This document shows, piece after piece, positions 1-7,322 of a stretch of 8,857 nucleotides of DNA. The notes below the pieces were generated by a model, which made no database searches, had not been told where the DNA came from, and worked only from the letters and a program-made list of their open reading frames with translations. Location of the stretch: NCBI GenBank assembly GCA_017456685.1, contig JAFTIV010000182.1:1-8857 (forward strand), given 5' to 3'. Positions within the stretch are counted from its first letter, which is position 1. Each line of letters opens with the position of its first letter. Position numbers and translations under genes: made by a program. The stretch comes from Clostridia bacterium (lineage in GTDB: Bacteria; Bacillota; Clostridia; Oscillospirales; CAG-272).

Positions 1-286
1 ATTTCTTTTGCCACTTATGGAAAAGGAAATTGAGGAGGCTTCCAAAAATGAGATAAATCGCGATTCTAAGACTGCGCTTCAGCAATTTGTTCAAGCGAGT
101 GGAACTGATAAGATAGCCTATGTTTGTGTTGCAGAGCACGGTCCTGACCACGCAAAGCTCTTTGATGTTGAGGCAAGACTTAACTCCAATGTTGTTGGAA
201 GAGGTACGGGCAGAAGCAAGAGAGAGGCAGAGCAGCTTGCCGCAAAGGAAGCATGCATTTTGTTTGATGTAAAATGGGACATATAA
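1..286 (+). CDS. rnc: Ribonuclease III, C-terminal part (gene truncated by the window start)
   Basis: The reading frame is open from base 2 and ends at TAA 284-286; the start and the whole catalytic domain lie upstream of the window. The visible part begins with the last helix of the RNase III domain (LPLMEKEIEEA) and continues into a complete double-stranded-RNA-binding domain at about 62-265. Its recognisable parts are DSKTALQQFVQ (helix 1), the GPDHAKLFDVEA strand, the GRGTGRSK turn and the basic helix KREAEQLAAKEA that contacts RNA. Most RNase III domains begin with an aromatic residue in the D-[YF]-K-T motif; here it is serine. RNase III is a cytoplasmic endonuclease that cuts dsRNA, notably 16S and 23S rRNA precursors. 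The last 13 bases overlap the next gene. The dsRBD alone could belong to another protein, but its form and its position just before smc make rnc very likely. Confidence 0.93.
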   Translation, partial: FLLPLMEKEIEEASKNEINRDSKTALQQFVQASGTDKIAYVCVAEHGPDHAKLFDVEARLNSNVVGRGTGRSKREAEQLAAKEACILFDVKWDI

Positions 287-1287
287 ATATACCTATTTTT
301 ATTCCTCATCTTGGCTGTCCAAATCAATGTATTTTTTGTAATCAAAGATATATTTCGGGGACTATAGAATTTAAAGAGGCGGATGTTGAGAGACAAATTG
401 AGCAGGCTCTTTCTACGTATGCTGGGAATGATGCAGAGATTGCCTTTTTTGGAGGCTCTTTTACCGGAATTGACAGAGATCTCATGATAAGGCTTCTTGA
501 CATTGCTCAGGGTTATGTCAATTCTAAAAGAGTAAGCGCGATAAGAATGTCCACTCGTCCTGATTATATAAACGAGGAAATACTTGATATTTTATCTCGT
601 TATACAATAAGCTGTGTAGAGCTTGGGTTGCAGTCAATCAACGATGAGGTTTTGAAATATCTAAAGCGAGGACACACCGCAGAGCAAGCAAAAACTGCTA
701 TTGAACTTTTAAAGAAGAGGAAAATACCATTTGTTGGACAAATGATGGTTGGGTTGCCAAAGGCAACGCTTGAGGATGAGATAAATTGCGCAAGATTCAT
801 ATGTGAAAATGGTGCTTGCGCCTGTAGAATTTATCCCACAATTGTTTTTAGACAAACGGAGCTTGCAGATATTGCTCAAAGCGGAGAATATGAGCCTTTA
901 TCTCTCGAGGACGCTGTTCTGCGTAGTGCAAAGGTACTAAAAATTTTTGTTGATAATGGTGTTTATTGCTTAAGAATAGGTCTTTGCGAAAGTGACAATT
1001 TACATTCAAGTGACAGCTATGTAGCGGGGCCAAATCATCCATCAATTGGAGAAATGGTTAAAAGCAGGCTATATCTTGATGTTATTTTAGAAAGGCTTAA
1101 TAATCTAATTGAGCCTTCGAAAAGGATTATAATTTCTTGCCCTAAGGGTGCAACCTCTCAGGTGACAGGAAATAAAAGAAAAAATATTTTGTATTTAATG
1201 GAATTATATGGCTTTCAAGAGATTAAGATTTGTGAAAACGAGACTCTTGATGCCTATGACATACGAATTTTTAATAAGGAGGACTGA
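274..1287 (+). CDS. Stand-alone Elp3-like radical SAM protein
   Basis: A 337-residue protein with the radical SAM cluster motif CPNQCIFC (Cys15, Cys19, Cys22), which should bind a [4Fe-4S] cluster that cleaves S-adenosylmethionine. Other core features are GGSFTGI (61-66 region, SAM-binding GGE-like strand), MSTRPDYI (92-99), VELGLQSINDEVL (115-127), QMMVGLP (156-162) and RIYPTIVFRQTEL (185-197), as in the Elp3 radical SAM core. There is no GNAT acetyltransferase domain, and the cysteine spacing is CX3CX2C rather than the longer first gap of true Elp3. The C-terminal 100 residues resemble the extension of this bacterial group. Four more cysteines cluster at 172, 177, 182 and 184. The start is fixed: a stop codon lies just upstream in frame, and the next ATG would lose the cluster motif. 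No clear Shine-Dalgarno is seen; the start sits inside rnc, so coupled translation is likely. The substrate is unknown; RNA modification is a guess from Elp3. Confidence 0.9.
   Translation: MGHINIPIFIPHLGCPNQCIFCNQRYISGTIEFKEADVERQIEQALSTYAGNDAEIAFFGGSFTGIDRDLMIRLLDIAQGYVNSKRVSAIRMSTRPDYINEEILDILSRYTISCVELGLQSINDEVLKYLKRGHTAEQAKTAIELLKKRKIPFVGQMMVGLPKATLEDEINCARFICENGACACRIYPTIVFRQTELADIAQSGEYEPLSLEDAVLRSAKVLKIFVDNGVYCLRIGLCESDNLHSSDSYVAGPNHPSIGEMVKSRLYLDVILERLNNLIEPSKRIIISCPKGATSQVTGNKRKNILYLMELYGFQEIKICENETLDAYDIRIFNKED
1276..1282 (+). promoter_or_regulatory. Shine-Dalgarno of smc
   Basis: AAGGAGG lies seven bases before the ATG at 1290. It is embedded in the last codons of the radical SAM gene, whose TGA (1285-1287) falls between it and the smc start. 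This is the strongest ribosome-binding site in the window and fixes the smc start, which also matches the usual N-terminus of SMC proteins. Confidence 0.85.
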
Positions 1288-1289
1288 CA

Positions 1290-4200
1290 ATGCATCTTAA
1301 AACACTTGAGCTTCAAGGCTTTAAATCGTTTCCTGATAAGACTGTTTTGACCTTTGATGATGGTGCAACTGTAATTGTCGGACCTAACGGAAGCGGAAAA
1401 TCTAACATAACAGATGCTATGAGATGGGTTCTTGGTGAATTATCTACCAAGAATATACGTGGCTCGAAATTGGAGGATGTTATTTTTATCGGTACTGAGG
1501 TAAGAAAGCCCATGAGCTATGCTGAGGTATCTGTAACCTTTGATAATTCCTCTCAAGAGGGCAGACTAAATAGTCCTTATGATGAGATAACCGTTACGCG
1601 TAGGTATTATCGTGCTGGAAAAAGTGAATATCTTATAAATAGAGCTCCTTGCAGGCTTACTGATATATATCAGCTGTTTATGAACACTGGTGTTGGTCGT
1701 GAGGGATATTCTATTATCGGTCAGGGTAGAATTGCCGAAATTATTTCTAAAAAGAGCGAAGACAGGAGAAACATATTTGAGGAGGCTGCCGGAATTTCGA
1801 AAATTAGGCACGAAAAGAACGAGGCAGAGAAAAATTTAAAGCAAACTCAAGAGAATATGGATCGTGTAGAGGATCTTTATCGCGAGCTTGAACGCCGTGT
1901 AGGACCCTTGGAAAGAGAATCCGAAAAGGCTAAAAAATATTTTGAGCTTTATGAGCGCAAAAAGGTTGCCGATGTTTCCTTGTGGATTTATGATTCTCAA
2001 AAAACAAGAGAGCAAATCACGAAGCTATCAAACGATTGCAAAATGAGTGCTCATGAGCTTGAGATGGCTAACGATTCGCTTCAGCAAATTGAGGCGCAAG
2101 AGAACGCTTTGGCTGAGCGCTTCCGTCAAACTAAGATTGAAGCGGACAGGGTTTACGGAGAGATTAGAGCTTGTAACACTACGCTTTCAAGTCTTAATGC
2201 AGATCTTGCCGTAATGGAAAACAATGTAAAGCACGCAGAGAGCATTTCTGGAAATGAAATTTTAGAGATTGAAAGACTCAATGCAAAGAAAAATGTTGTT
2301 GAGGACGAGATAGCGCAAAAGAAGCAACACGCAGAGTTAATTCGTCAAGAGCTTTCAAGGGTTCAAGATGAATATTTGGCAATTCGTCAGGAGCAAGCTG
2401 ATATTTCAAAGAAGCGTGATGAAATTGTCAAGGAAATAGACGAGCTTTTTGTTCAATTAAAGGAGCTTGAGGGCGAAAGAAACCAAAAGCTTGTTAGAAT
2501 TTCTGTTATTGAAAACTCTTCAACTAACGATAAGGACAGAGCGGACGCGATAAACGAAAATCTTGGTGTGTATCAGGCAGAGCTTGACGAGATGGTTCTT
2601 AAGACTGAGGATGCATCTAAGGGGCTTGCCGATTACGAGGCAAATCTTTCTAAGCTCGAAAAGGAGCTTGCCGAGGCTGAGGCTGAAATTGAAGAAAAAA
2701 CCGCAAGATATGATGAGCTTAAGGAGAAAATGGATAGCCTTAAGTCGCAGGCTCTTGCTTTAACAGAAAGAATAAATGTGCTAAATAGTATGGATGAGCT
2801 TTTTGAGGGATATGCAAAAAGCGTAACATACATTATGAACGCATATCAAAATAATGAAATTGAAAATGCAGGAATTATATATGGTCCTGTATCCAAGCTT
2901 ATTACCGTTAAGGACGAGCATGTAATAGCTATAGAAACGGCTCTTGGCGTTGGACTACAGCATATTGTCGTTGATAATGAAAAGACGGCTAAGGCTTGTA
3001 TTCAGTCGCTTAAGCAAAGCAAGTCTGGTAGAGCTACCTTCTATCCTGTAAGCTCTGTAAGCCCACAAAGCATAACAGTAGAAATGCAGAATGCTTCAAG
3101 CTTCAAGGGCTATGTTGGTATTGCTAATGAGCTTATAAGCTTTGATAAAAAATTTGAAAATATTTTTTCATCTCTTCTTGGTAGAACCTTAATTTTTGAT
3201 AACATTGATAATGCTACCGAGATGGCTAAGGCTCAAAAATATCGCGTTAAGGTTGTTACTCTTGACGGACAACAAATTAATGCAGGAGGCTCATTTACCG
3301 GAGGCTCGGCGAAGCACGATAGTGATATTTTGTCAAGAGCAGCTAATGTTAAGCGTATGCAAGAGGAAAGAGATGCCTTCTATGCGGAGATTGATAAAAT
3401 TAAAGCTGAGGGACAAAAGCTTGGTGAATGCTTAAGAGCTCTAACTCAAAAGAGATCTGCTGACAAGCAACAATACAATCTTATTGATGTTGTTTACAGA
3501 AATGAAAAAACAGAGTATGAAACAATCGTTGCTCAAATGGAGGTAAAGAAGAGTCTTGTTGAAGGACTTTTGAACGACAATCAAAGGCTTGCCGAGGAAG
3601 AGCAAAGGAGCATTGTTGAGCTTGCTGAGCTTAAAAAGGCAAGACTTGAGCTTGATAAGCAAATAGAGGAAATTTCCGCTAAGCGTCAAGAGCTTGATGA
3701 GTTGAAATATGATTATTCAACTAATTTTGATGAATATAGCGAAAAGATGAGCGATAATCTTATAAGGGTTACTGCGATTAACAAGGATGTTGAGGCTGCA
3801 GATTTAGCTGTACAGGAATCTCAAGGAAAGCTTGATGAAATTCTTGCTGAAATTGAGGATCGTAAGGCTAAAATGACAAGATTGAGCGAGGATGTAAGCT
3901 CTTTTGCAGAAAAAAATGCCGAAAACCGTAAGCTTTATGATGAGGCAACCCAAAGATTAGAGGCTTATGAAAAGGAAAGAGAAAAGCTATTTATTCTTGA
4001 GCAACAAATTGAGCAAAAGAGAAACGAATTAAATCTAAAGAGCAAGGAAATTGCTTCAAAGAAGGAAATCATTGCTCGTTCTCATGGTGCTAATGAAATC
4101 AAGCTTGAGCAATTGAATGTTGAGCTTGAAAAGATGAGAGATAAGCTTAAGCTTGATTACGAGCTTGAGCCAAGCGATGCGTTGGCATTAGGCTATCCTG

Positions 4201-4904
4201 AGGTTACTGAAAAGAATAGAAAGGATGTTCTCGCTGAGGTTAACGAGTGCAGACAAAGCATTCGTGCATTGGGCTCTATCAATACAAGTGCTATTGAGGA
4301 ATATAAAGAGGTTAAGGAGCGTTACGATTTCTATCAAGCTCAATTTACTGACCTTGAAAAGGCAAAGGCAGATGTCCTTGCTATTATTGAGAAGCTCGAA
4401 ACTGAAATGAAGGAGCAATTTGTTACTGCATTTAATGCGGTTAATGAAAACTTTGATCAGGTATTTAAGGAGCTTTTCGGCGGTGGACACGCAGAGCTTA
4501 TTCTTGATAATCCAGAGGATGTTTTGAATTGTGGAATAGAGATAAAGGCGGCGCCTCCTGGCAAGGTTATTAAGAGCCTTATGCTTCTTTCAGGAGGAGA
4601 GCAGTCATTTGTAGCTATCGCGTTGCTATTTGCTATTCTTAAGGTAAATCCAACGCCATTCTGTATTTTTGATGAGATTGAGGCTGCGCTTGACGAGGTC
4701 AATGTAACCAGATTTGGACAATACATAAAGCGTTATTCACACCAAACACAATTTATAGTCATCACTCATAGAAGAGGTACTATGGAAATCGCAGACAGAC
4801 TTTATGGTGTTACTATGCCACAGAAGGGTATTTCTAAGGTTCTTACTATGGATGTTGACGATGTTGGTAAGGAATCAATACTTGAAGCAAAAAATGCTAA
4901 ATAA
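1290..4904 (+). CDS. smc: Chromosome partition protein SMC
   Basis: A full-length SMC of 1204 residues (family about 1180). SMC dimerises and, with ScpA and ScpB, forms the condensin complex that organises and segregates the chromosome. The N-terminal ATPase half carries Walker A GPNGSGKSN (31-39), an arginine-loop motif NIRGSK (Arg57) and Q-loop YSIIGQGRI (Gln145), followed by FEEAAGISK. A coiled coil runs from about 175 to 500. The hinge lies at about 505-675, with YGPVSKLI and the glycine-rich end LDGQQINAGGSFTGG. The returning coiled coil extends to about 1000. The C-terminal half carries the signature LLSGGEQS (1099-1106), Walker B CIFDE (Asp1128, catalytic Glu1129), D-loop ALDE and switch ITHRRGTME. 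The signature is SGGEQS where many SMCs have SGGER/K, and LGELS stands where many have LGEQS. All catalytic residues are present, so the protein should be active. scpA and scpB are not in the window. ftsY follows after 13 bases. Confidence 0.98.
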   Translation: MHLKTLELQGFKSFPDKTVLTFDDGATVIVGPNGSGKSNITDAMRWVLGELSTKNIRGSKLEDVIFIGTEVRKPMSYAEVSVTFDNSSQEGRLNSPYDEITVTRRYYRAGKSEYLINRAPCRLTDIYQLFMNTGVGREGYSIIGQGRIAEIISKKSEDRRNIFEEAAGISKIRHEKNEAEKNLKQTQENMDRVEDLYRELERRVGPLERESEKAKKYFELYERKKVADVSLWIYDSQKTREQITKLSNDCKMSAHELEMANDSLQQIEAQENALAERFRQTKIEADRVYGEIRACNTTLSSLNADLAVMENNVKHAESISGNEILEIERLNAKKNVVEDEIAQKKQHAELIRQELSRVQDEYLAIRQEQADISKKRDEIVKEIDELFVQLKELEGERNQKLVRISVIENSSTNDKDRADAINENLGVYQAELDEMVLKTEDASKGLADYEANLSKLEKELAEAEAEIEEKTARYDELKEKMDSLKSQALALTERINVLNSMDELFEGYAKSVTYIMNAYQNNEIENAGIIYGPVSKLITVKDEHVIAIETALGVGLQHIVVDNEKTAKACIQSLKQSKSGRATFYPVSSVSPQSITVEMQNASSFKGYVGIANELISFDKKFENIFSSLLGRTLIFDNIDNATEMAKAQKYRVKVVTLDGQQINAGGSFTGGSAKHDSDILSRAANVKRMQEERDAFYAEIDKIKAEGQKLGECLRALTQKRSADKQQYNLIDVVYRNEKTEYETIVAQMEVKKSLVEGLLNDNQRLAEEEQRSIVELAELKKARLELDKQIEEISAKRQELDELKYDYSTNFDEYSEKMSDNLIRVTAINKDVEAADLAVQESQGKLDEILAEIEDRKAKMTRLSEDVSSFAEKNAENRKLYDEATQRLEAYEKEREKLFILEQQIEQKRNELNLKSKEIASKKEIIARSHGANEIKLEQLNVELEKMRDKLKLDYELEPSDALALGYPEVTEKNRKDVLAEVNECRQSIRALGSINTSAIEEYKEVKERYDFYQAQFTDLEKAKADVLAIIEKLETEMKEQFVTAFNAVNENFDQVFKELFGGGHAELILDNPEDVLNCGIEIKAAPPGKVIKSLMLLSGGEQSFVAIALLFAILKVNPTPFCIFDEIEAALDEVNVTRFGQYIKRYSHQTQFIVITHRRGTMEIADRLYGVTMPQKGISKVLTMDVDDVGKESILEAKNAK

Positions 4905-4906
4905 TT

Positions 4907-4912
4907 AGGAGA
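4907..4912 (+). promoter_or_regulatory. Shine-Dalgarno of ftsY
   Basis: AGGAGA lies five bases before the ATG at 4918, in the 13-base gap after smc. It supports this ATG as the start, as does the FtsY-like first helix that follows. Confidence 0.75.
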
Positions 4913-4917
4913 AATCA

Positions 4918-5823
4918 ATGTCTTTTTTTGAAAAACTTAAAAAAGGATTACAAAAAACTAAGAATGCGCTTTTTAAGCCGTTTGCAGACCTATTTAAGAG
5001 CCTTCGTAAGGTCGATGAGGACCTTATGGAGGAGCTTGAGGAAATCCTTATTTGCGCCGATGTTGGAGCTACAACCACCGAGATTATTCTTGATAGGCTT
5101 CGCGAGCAAATTAAGGAGAAGAAAATTAAGGATTCCAACGAGGTTAAGGAAGAGCTTCGCGCTATTATGCTTGAAATGATAGGTGAGGGCGGAGAAATCA
5201 ATTATTCAAAGGAAATGACTGTAATTCTTATCATTGGAGTTAATGGAGTTGGTAAGACGACATCTATTGGTAAAATTGCATATTCATTAAAAAAGGCTCA
5301 CAAGAAGGTTGTTGTTGCAGCTGCTGACACCTTTAGAGCAGCTGCAATTGACCAACTTGAGGTTTGGACTAAGAGAGCTGGAGTTGACCTTGTAAAGCAT
5401 ACAGAGGGCTCAGACCCCGCTGCTGTTGTTTTTGATGCCATAAATGCTGCGAAAAAGCGAGGAGCGGATGCTTTAATTGTTGATACAGCAGGAAGACTTC
5501 ACAATAAGAAAAACCTCATGGATGAGCTTGCGAAGATTGACAGAGTTATAACAAGAGAGCTTCCAAATTCTACAAGAGAAACCTTGCTCGTGCTTGATTC
5601 TACAACTGGACAAAACGCTGTAAATCAAGCAAAGGAATTTAAAAATTCCGCAAATATTACAGGACTTATATTAACAAAGTTTGACGGCACTGCTAAGGGT
5701 GGAATAGTATTCTCAATTAAAAATGAGCTTGATATTCCAGTTAAATTTATCGGTGTTGGTGAGCAGATTGATGATATGGAGAAGTTTGACGCAAACGAAT
5801 TTATCGATGCGTTATTTGAGTAA
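4918..5823 (+). CDS. ftsY: Signal recognition particle receptor FtsY
   Basis: A 301-residue SRP-family GTPase. FtsY docks the Ffh-ribosome complex at the membrane so that membrane proteins reach the Sec translocon. The first 20 residues ([19 protein letters not shown]) form the short amphipathic helix typical of Firmicutes FtsY; the long acidic A domain of E. coli FtsY is absent. The N domain covers about 20-95, with [11 protein letters not shown]. The G domain shows G1 GVNGVGKTT (107-115), the DTFRAAA insertion-box motif (137-143), G3 DTAGR (189-193), DSTTGQNA (227-234), G4 TKFDG (253-257) and the closing GVGEQIDDM (279-287). The TTGQNA and short N-terminus separate it from Ffh, which would also have a C-terminal methionine-rich M domain. 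smc-ftsY adjacency is common in Firmicutes, but ylxM and ffh, which often follow, are replaced here by rdgB two bases downstream. Confidence 0.97.
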   Translation: MSFFEKLKKGLQKTKNALFKPFADLFKSLRKVDEDLMEELEEILICADVGATTTEIILDRLREQIKEKKIKDSNEVKEELRAIMLEMIGEGGEINYSKEMTVILIIGVNGVGKTTSIGKIAYSLKKAHKKVVVAAADTFRAAAIDQLEVWTKRAGVDLVKHTEGSDPAAVVFDAINAAKKRGADALIVDTAGRLHNKKNLMDELAKIDRVITRELPNSTRETLLVLDSTTGQNAVNQAKEFKNSANITGLILTKFDGTAKGGIVFSIKNELDIPVKFIGVGEQIDDMEKFDANEFIDALFE

Positions 5824-5825
5824 TT

Positions 5826-6431
5826 ATGATTGAGATTGTACTTGCATCAAGAAACAAGAAAAAAATATCCGAGTTTCAAGTGCTTTTAGAAAAGGCATTT
5901 GAGGGTAAAATTAAGGTTTTGTCCTTAGATGACATAGGCTTCCACGGAGAAATAGCCGAGCATGGCGAAACCTTTGAGGAAAATGCCATTGAAAAGGCAA
6001 GTGTGCCCGCATCGTATGGCTACATCGGCTTTGCTGATGATTCAGGACTGTGCGTTGATGCGCTTGGCGGTGCACCTGGGGTATATTCTGCACGATATTC
6101 TGGCGGAGATGACGAGGACAACAATGACCTTCTTTTGAAGGAGCTTGAGGACAAGGATGACCGTTCTGCAAAATATGTTTGTACAATTGCGTGCGTTTTT
6201 CCAAACAAATCGAGTGATAATTTTGTCGTTCGCGGAGAATGTCACGGAAAAATATTAACCGAAAGACACGGAACAGCAGGCTTTGGTTATGACCCACTAT
6301 TTTTCTATGAGCCATTTAATAAAACCTTTGCAGAGGTTGAGCTTTCGAAAAAGAATGAGGTAAGCCACAGGGCTGTTGCTGTAAAAAAATTTATAGAAAA
6401 GCTTTCACAGGTATTAAACGATGACAAGTAA
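5826..6431 (+). CDS. rdgB: XTP/dITP pyrophosphatase (RdgB/HAM1 family)
   Basis: A 201-residue enzyme, the usual family length. It hydrolyses non-canonical purine triphosphates (dITP, ITP, XTP) to monophosphate and pyrophosphate, keeping deaminated bases out of DNA and RNA. Family motifs appear in order: VLASRNKKK (S-x-N-x-x-K, residues 8-13), ETFEENAIEKA (48-58), the catalytic ADDSGL (70-75), GAPGVYSARYSG (82-93), FGYDPLF (153-159) and SHRAVA (180-185). The glycine often seen in the first loop (N-x-G-K) is lysine here, but the required N10 and K13 remain. The ATG is two bases after the ftsY stop and no good Shine-Dalgarno precedes it, so it is probably read by ribosomes finishing ftsY. The end overlaps yhbY by 11 bases. 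Confidence 0.96.
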   Translation: MIEIVLASRNKKKISEFQVLLEKAFEGKIKVLSLDDIGFHGEIAEHGETFEENAIEKASVPASYGYIGFADDSGLCVDALGGAPGVYSARYSGGDDEDNNDLLLKELEDKDDRSAKYVCTIACVFPNKSSDNFVVRGECHGKILTERHGTAGFGYDPLFFYEPFNKTFAEVELSKKNEVSHRAVAVKKFIEKLSQVLNDDK

Positions 6432-6723
6432 ACAAAGAGCATATTTAAAAGGCTTAGCCTCTGACCTTGAAACCATTTTCCAAATAGGAAAGGGCGGAGT
6501 TACTGATGAAATTTGCCATCAGCTTTATAACGCTTTAGAGGCAAGAGAGCTTATAAAAATAAAAAATCTTGAAACCTGTCCCACCTCTGTAAAGGAAACA
6601 GCGGAGCTTATTGCTAAGGGAACGGGTGCCGAGGTTGTACAGACTATTGGTATGAAGATAGTTTTATTTAAAGCCTCAACCATTGAGAAAAATAGAAAAA
6701 TCGATTTGAGCAAGATAAGATGA
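6421..6723 (+). CDS. yhbY: YhbY/CRM-domain RNA-binding protein (ribosome assembly)
   Basis: A 100-residue protein made of a single CRM (CRS1-YhbY) domain. Visible motifs are KQRAYLKGLA (4-13), the RNA-binding loop IGKGGV (22-27, GxxG type), ALEARELIKIK (38-48) and the closing strand VVQTIGMKIVLFK (72-84). Known members associate with pre-50S ribosomal particles; the B. subtilis homologue is YqeI. The start lies inside the end of rdgB and matches the family N-terminus; the only upstream purine stretch is a weak ACAGG about nine bases away. The stop TGA overlaps the nadD start in an ATGA. The family is known to sit beside nadD and yqeK in Firmicutes, as here. Confidence 0.95.
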   Translation: MTSKQRAYLKGLASDLETIFQIGKGGVTDEICHQLYNALEARELIKIKNLETCPTSVKETAELIAKGTGAEVVQTIGMKIVLFKASTIEKNRKIDLSKIR

Positions 6724-7322
6724 AGATAGGCATTTATGGTGGTACCTTTGACCCACCTCATAATGGGCATGTTCATGCTTGCAAGTGCTTCTATGATGCA
6801 TTTGAAATGGACAAGCTTTATATAATTCCTACGGCTATTCCGCCACACAAAACGCGTTCATCAAGCGTAAGTGGTGAGCTGCGCCTTGAAATGGCAAGGC
6901 TTGCGTTTGCTGATATTGGAAATGATATAGAATTTAGCGATATTGAGCTAAAAAGAGCAGGAAAAAGCTACACAAGAGATACAATAAAGTATTTTGTTGA
7001 TAGTGGTGCAGATGAAATTTTGCTTCTTTGCGGAACTGATATGTTTGTCACATTTGATGAGTGGTATGATTTCACATATATTTTCGATAATGCAATAATT
7101 GTTTGTATGCGCAGAGAAAATGACGAGCATTATGGTGATTTAATCGAGAAAAAATGTGCTGAATATAGGGAAAAGTATAATGCAAGGCTTGAATTTATTG
7201 ATGCGTCGCCTATTGAGATTTCATCAAGCGATATAAGAGAGCATATTGATGACGAAAAAAGCAAGTCAAGCATTCCTGAGGCAGTTTACGATTTCATTAA
7301 GGAAAGAGGCTTATATAAATGA
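6720..7322 (+). CDS. nadD: Nicotinate-nucleotide adenylyltransferase
   Basis: A 200-residue nucleotidyltransferase of the HxGH class. It joins nicotinate mononucleotide and ATP to give nicotinate adenine dinucleotide and pyrophosphate, the penultimate step of NAD synthesis. Evidence is the N-terminal strand and loop GIYGGTFDPPHNGH (4-17, with HNGH at 14-17), the substrate-loop PPHK (41-44), SYTRDTI (83-89), LLCGTDMF (102-109), ISSSDIREHI (167-176, the ISSxxIR ATP-binding motif) and the typical end VYDFIKERGLY. The GGTFDP-H-GH form and SYT-DT motif separate it from CoaD and from NMN-specific enzymes. Both its start and its stop lie in ATGA overlaps with the neighbours, and no strong Shine-Dalgarno is seen. 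Confidence 0.97.
   Translation: MKIGIYGGTFDPPHNGHVHACKCFYDAFEMDKLYIIPTAIPPHKTRSSSVSGELRLEMARLAFADIGNDIEFSDIELKRAGKSYTRDTIKYFVDSGADEILLLCGTDMFVTFDEWYDFTYIFDNAIIVCMRRENDEHYGDLIEKKCAEYREKYNARLEFIDASPIEISSSDIREHIDDEKSKSSIPEAVYDFIKERGLYK

Noticed and set aside
497..525. TTGACA inside the radical SAM gene as a possible internal promoter for smc.
   Set aside because: The bases at the -10 distance (AATTCT) are a poor match, and smc is about 770 bases further on.
1347..1375. TTGACC, 17 bases, TGTAAT: a promoter-like pair inside smc.
   Set aside because: Each box has one mismatch, but the bases encode the conserved LTFDDGATVIVG before Walker A, and no gene begins just downstream. A chance match in AT-rich coding DNA is likelier.
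2563..2763. Open + strand frame inside smc rich in Arg, Leu and Ser.
   Set aside because: Out-of-frame reading of the repetitive coiled-coil codons (GAG CTT, AAG); no start signal and no plausible protein.
4188..4490. Open frame of 100 codons on the - strand opposite smc.
   Set aside because: Shadow of the smc coiled-coil and C-terminal region; no ribosome-binding site or domain was recognised.
4923..4929. Run of seven T, followed by A-runs, at the start of ftsY as a possible phase-variable or slippery site.
   Set aside because: Phe-Phe and Lys-rich codons of the normal FtsY N-terminal helix explain it, and a frame change would simply destroy an essential gene.
5911..6315. Open frame of 134 codons on the - strand opposite rdgB.
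   Set aside because: It lies wholly opposite a gene with every RdgB motif. Its protein is rich in His, Arg and Gln with no recognisable motif, as expected of an antisense shadow.
6821..6826. TATAAT in nadD (and another at 7176-7181) as -10 elements.
   Set aside because: Neither has a -35 box at the right distance; such hexamers are expected in AT-rich coding sequence.
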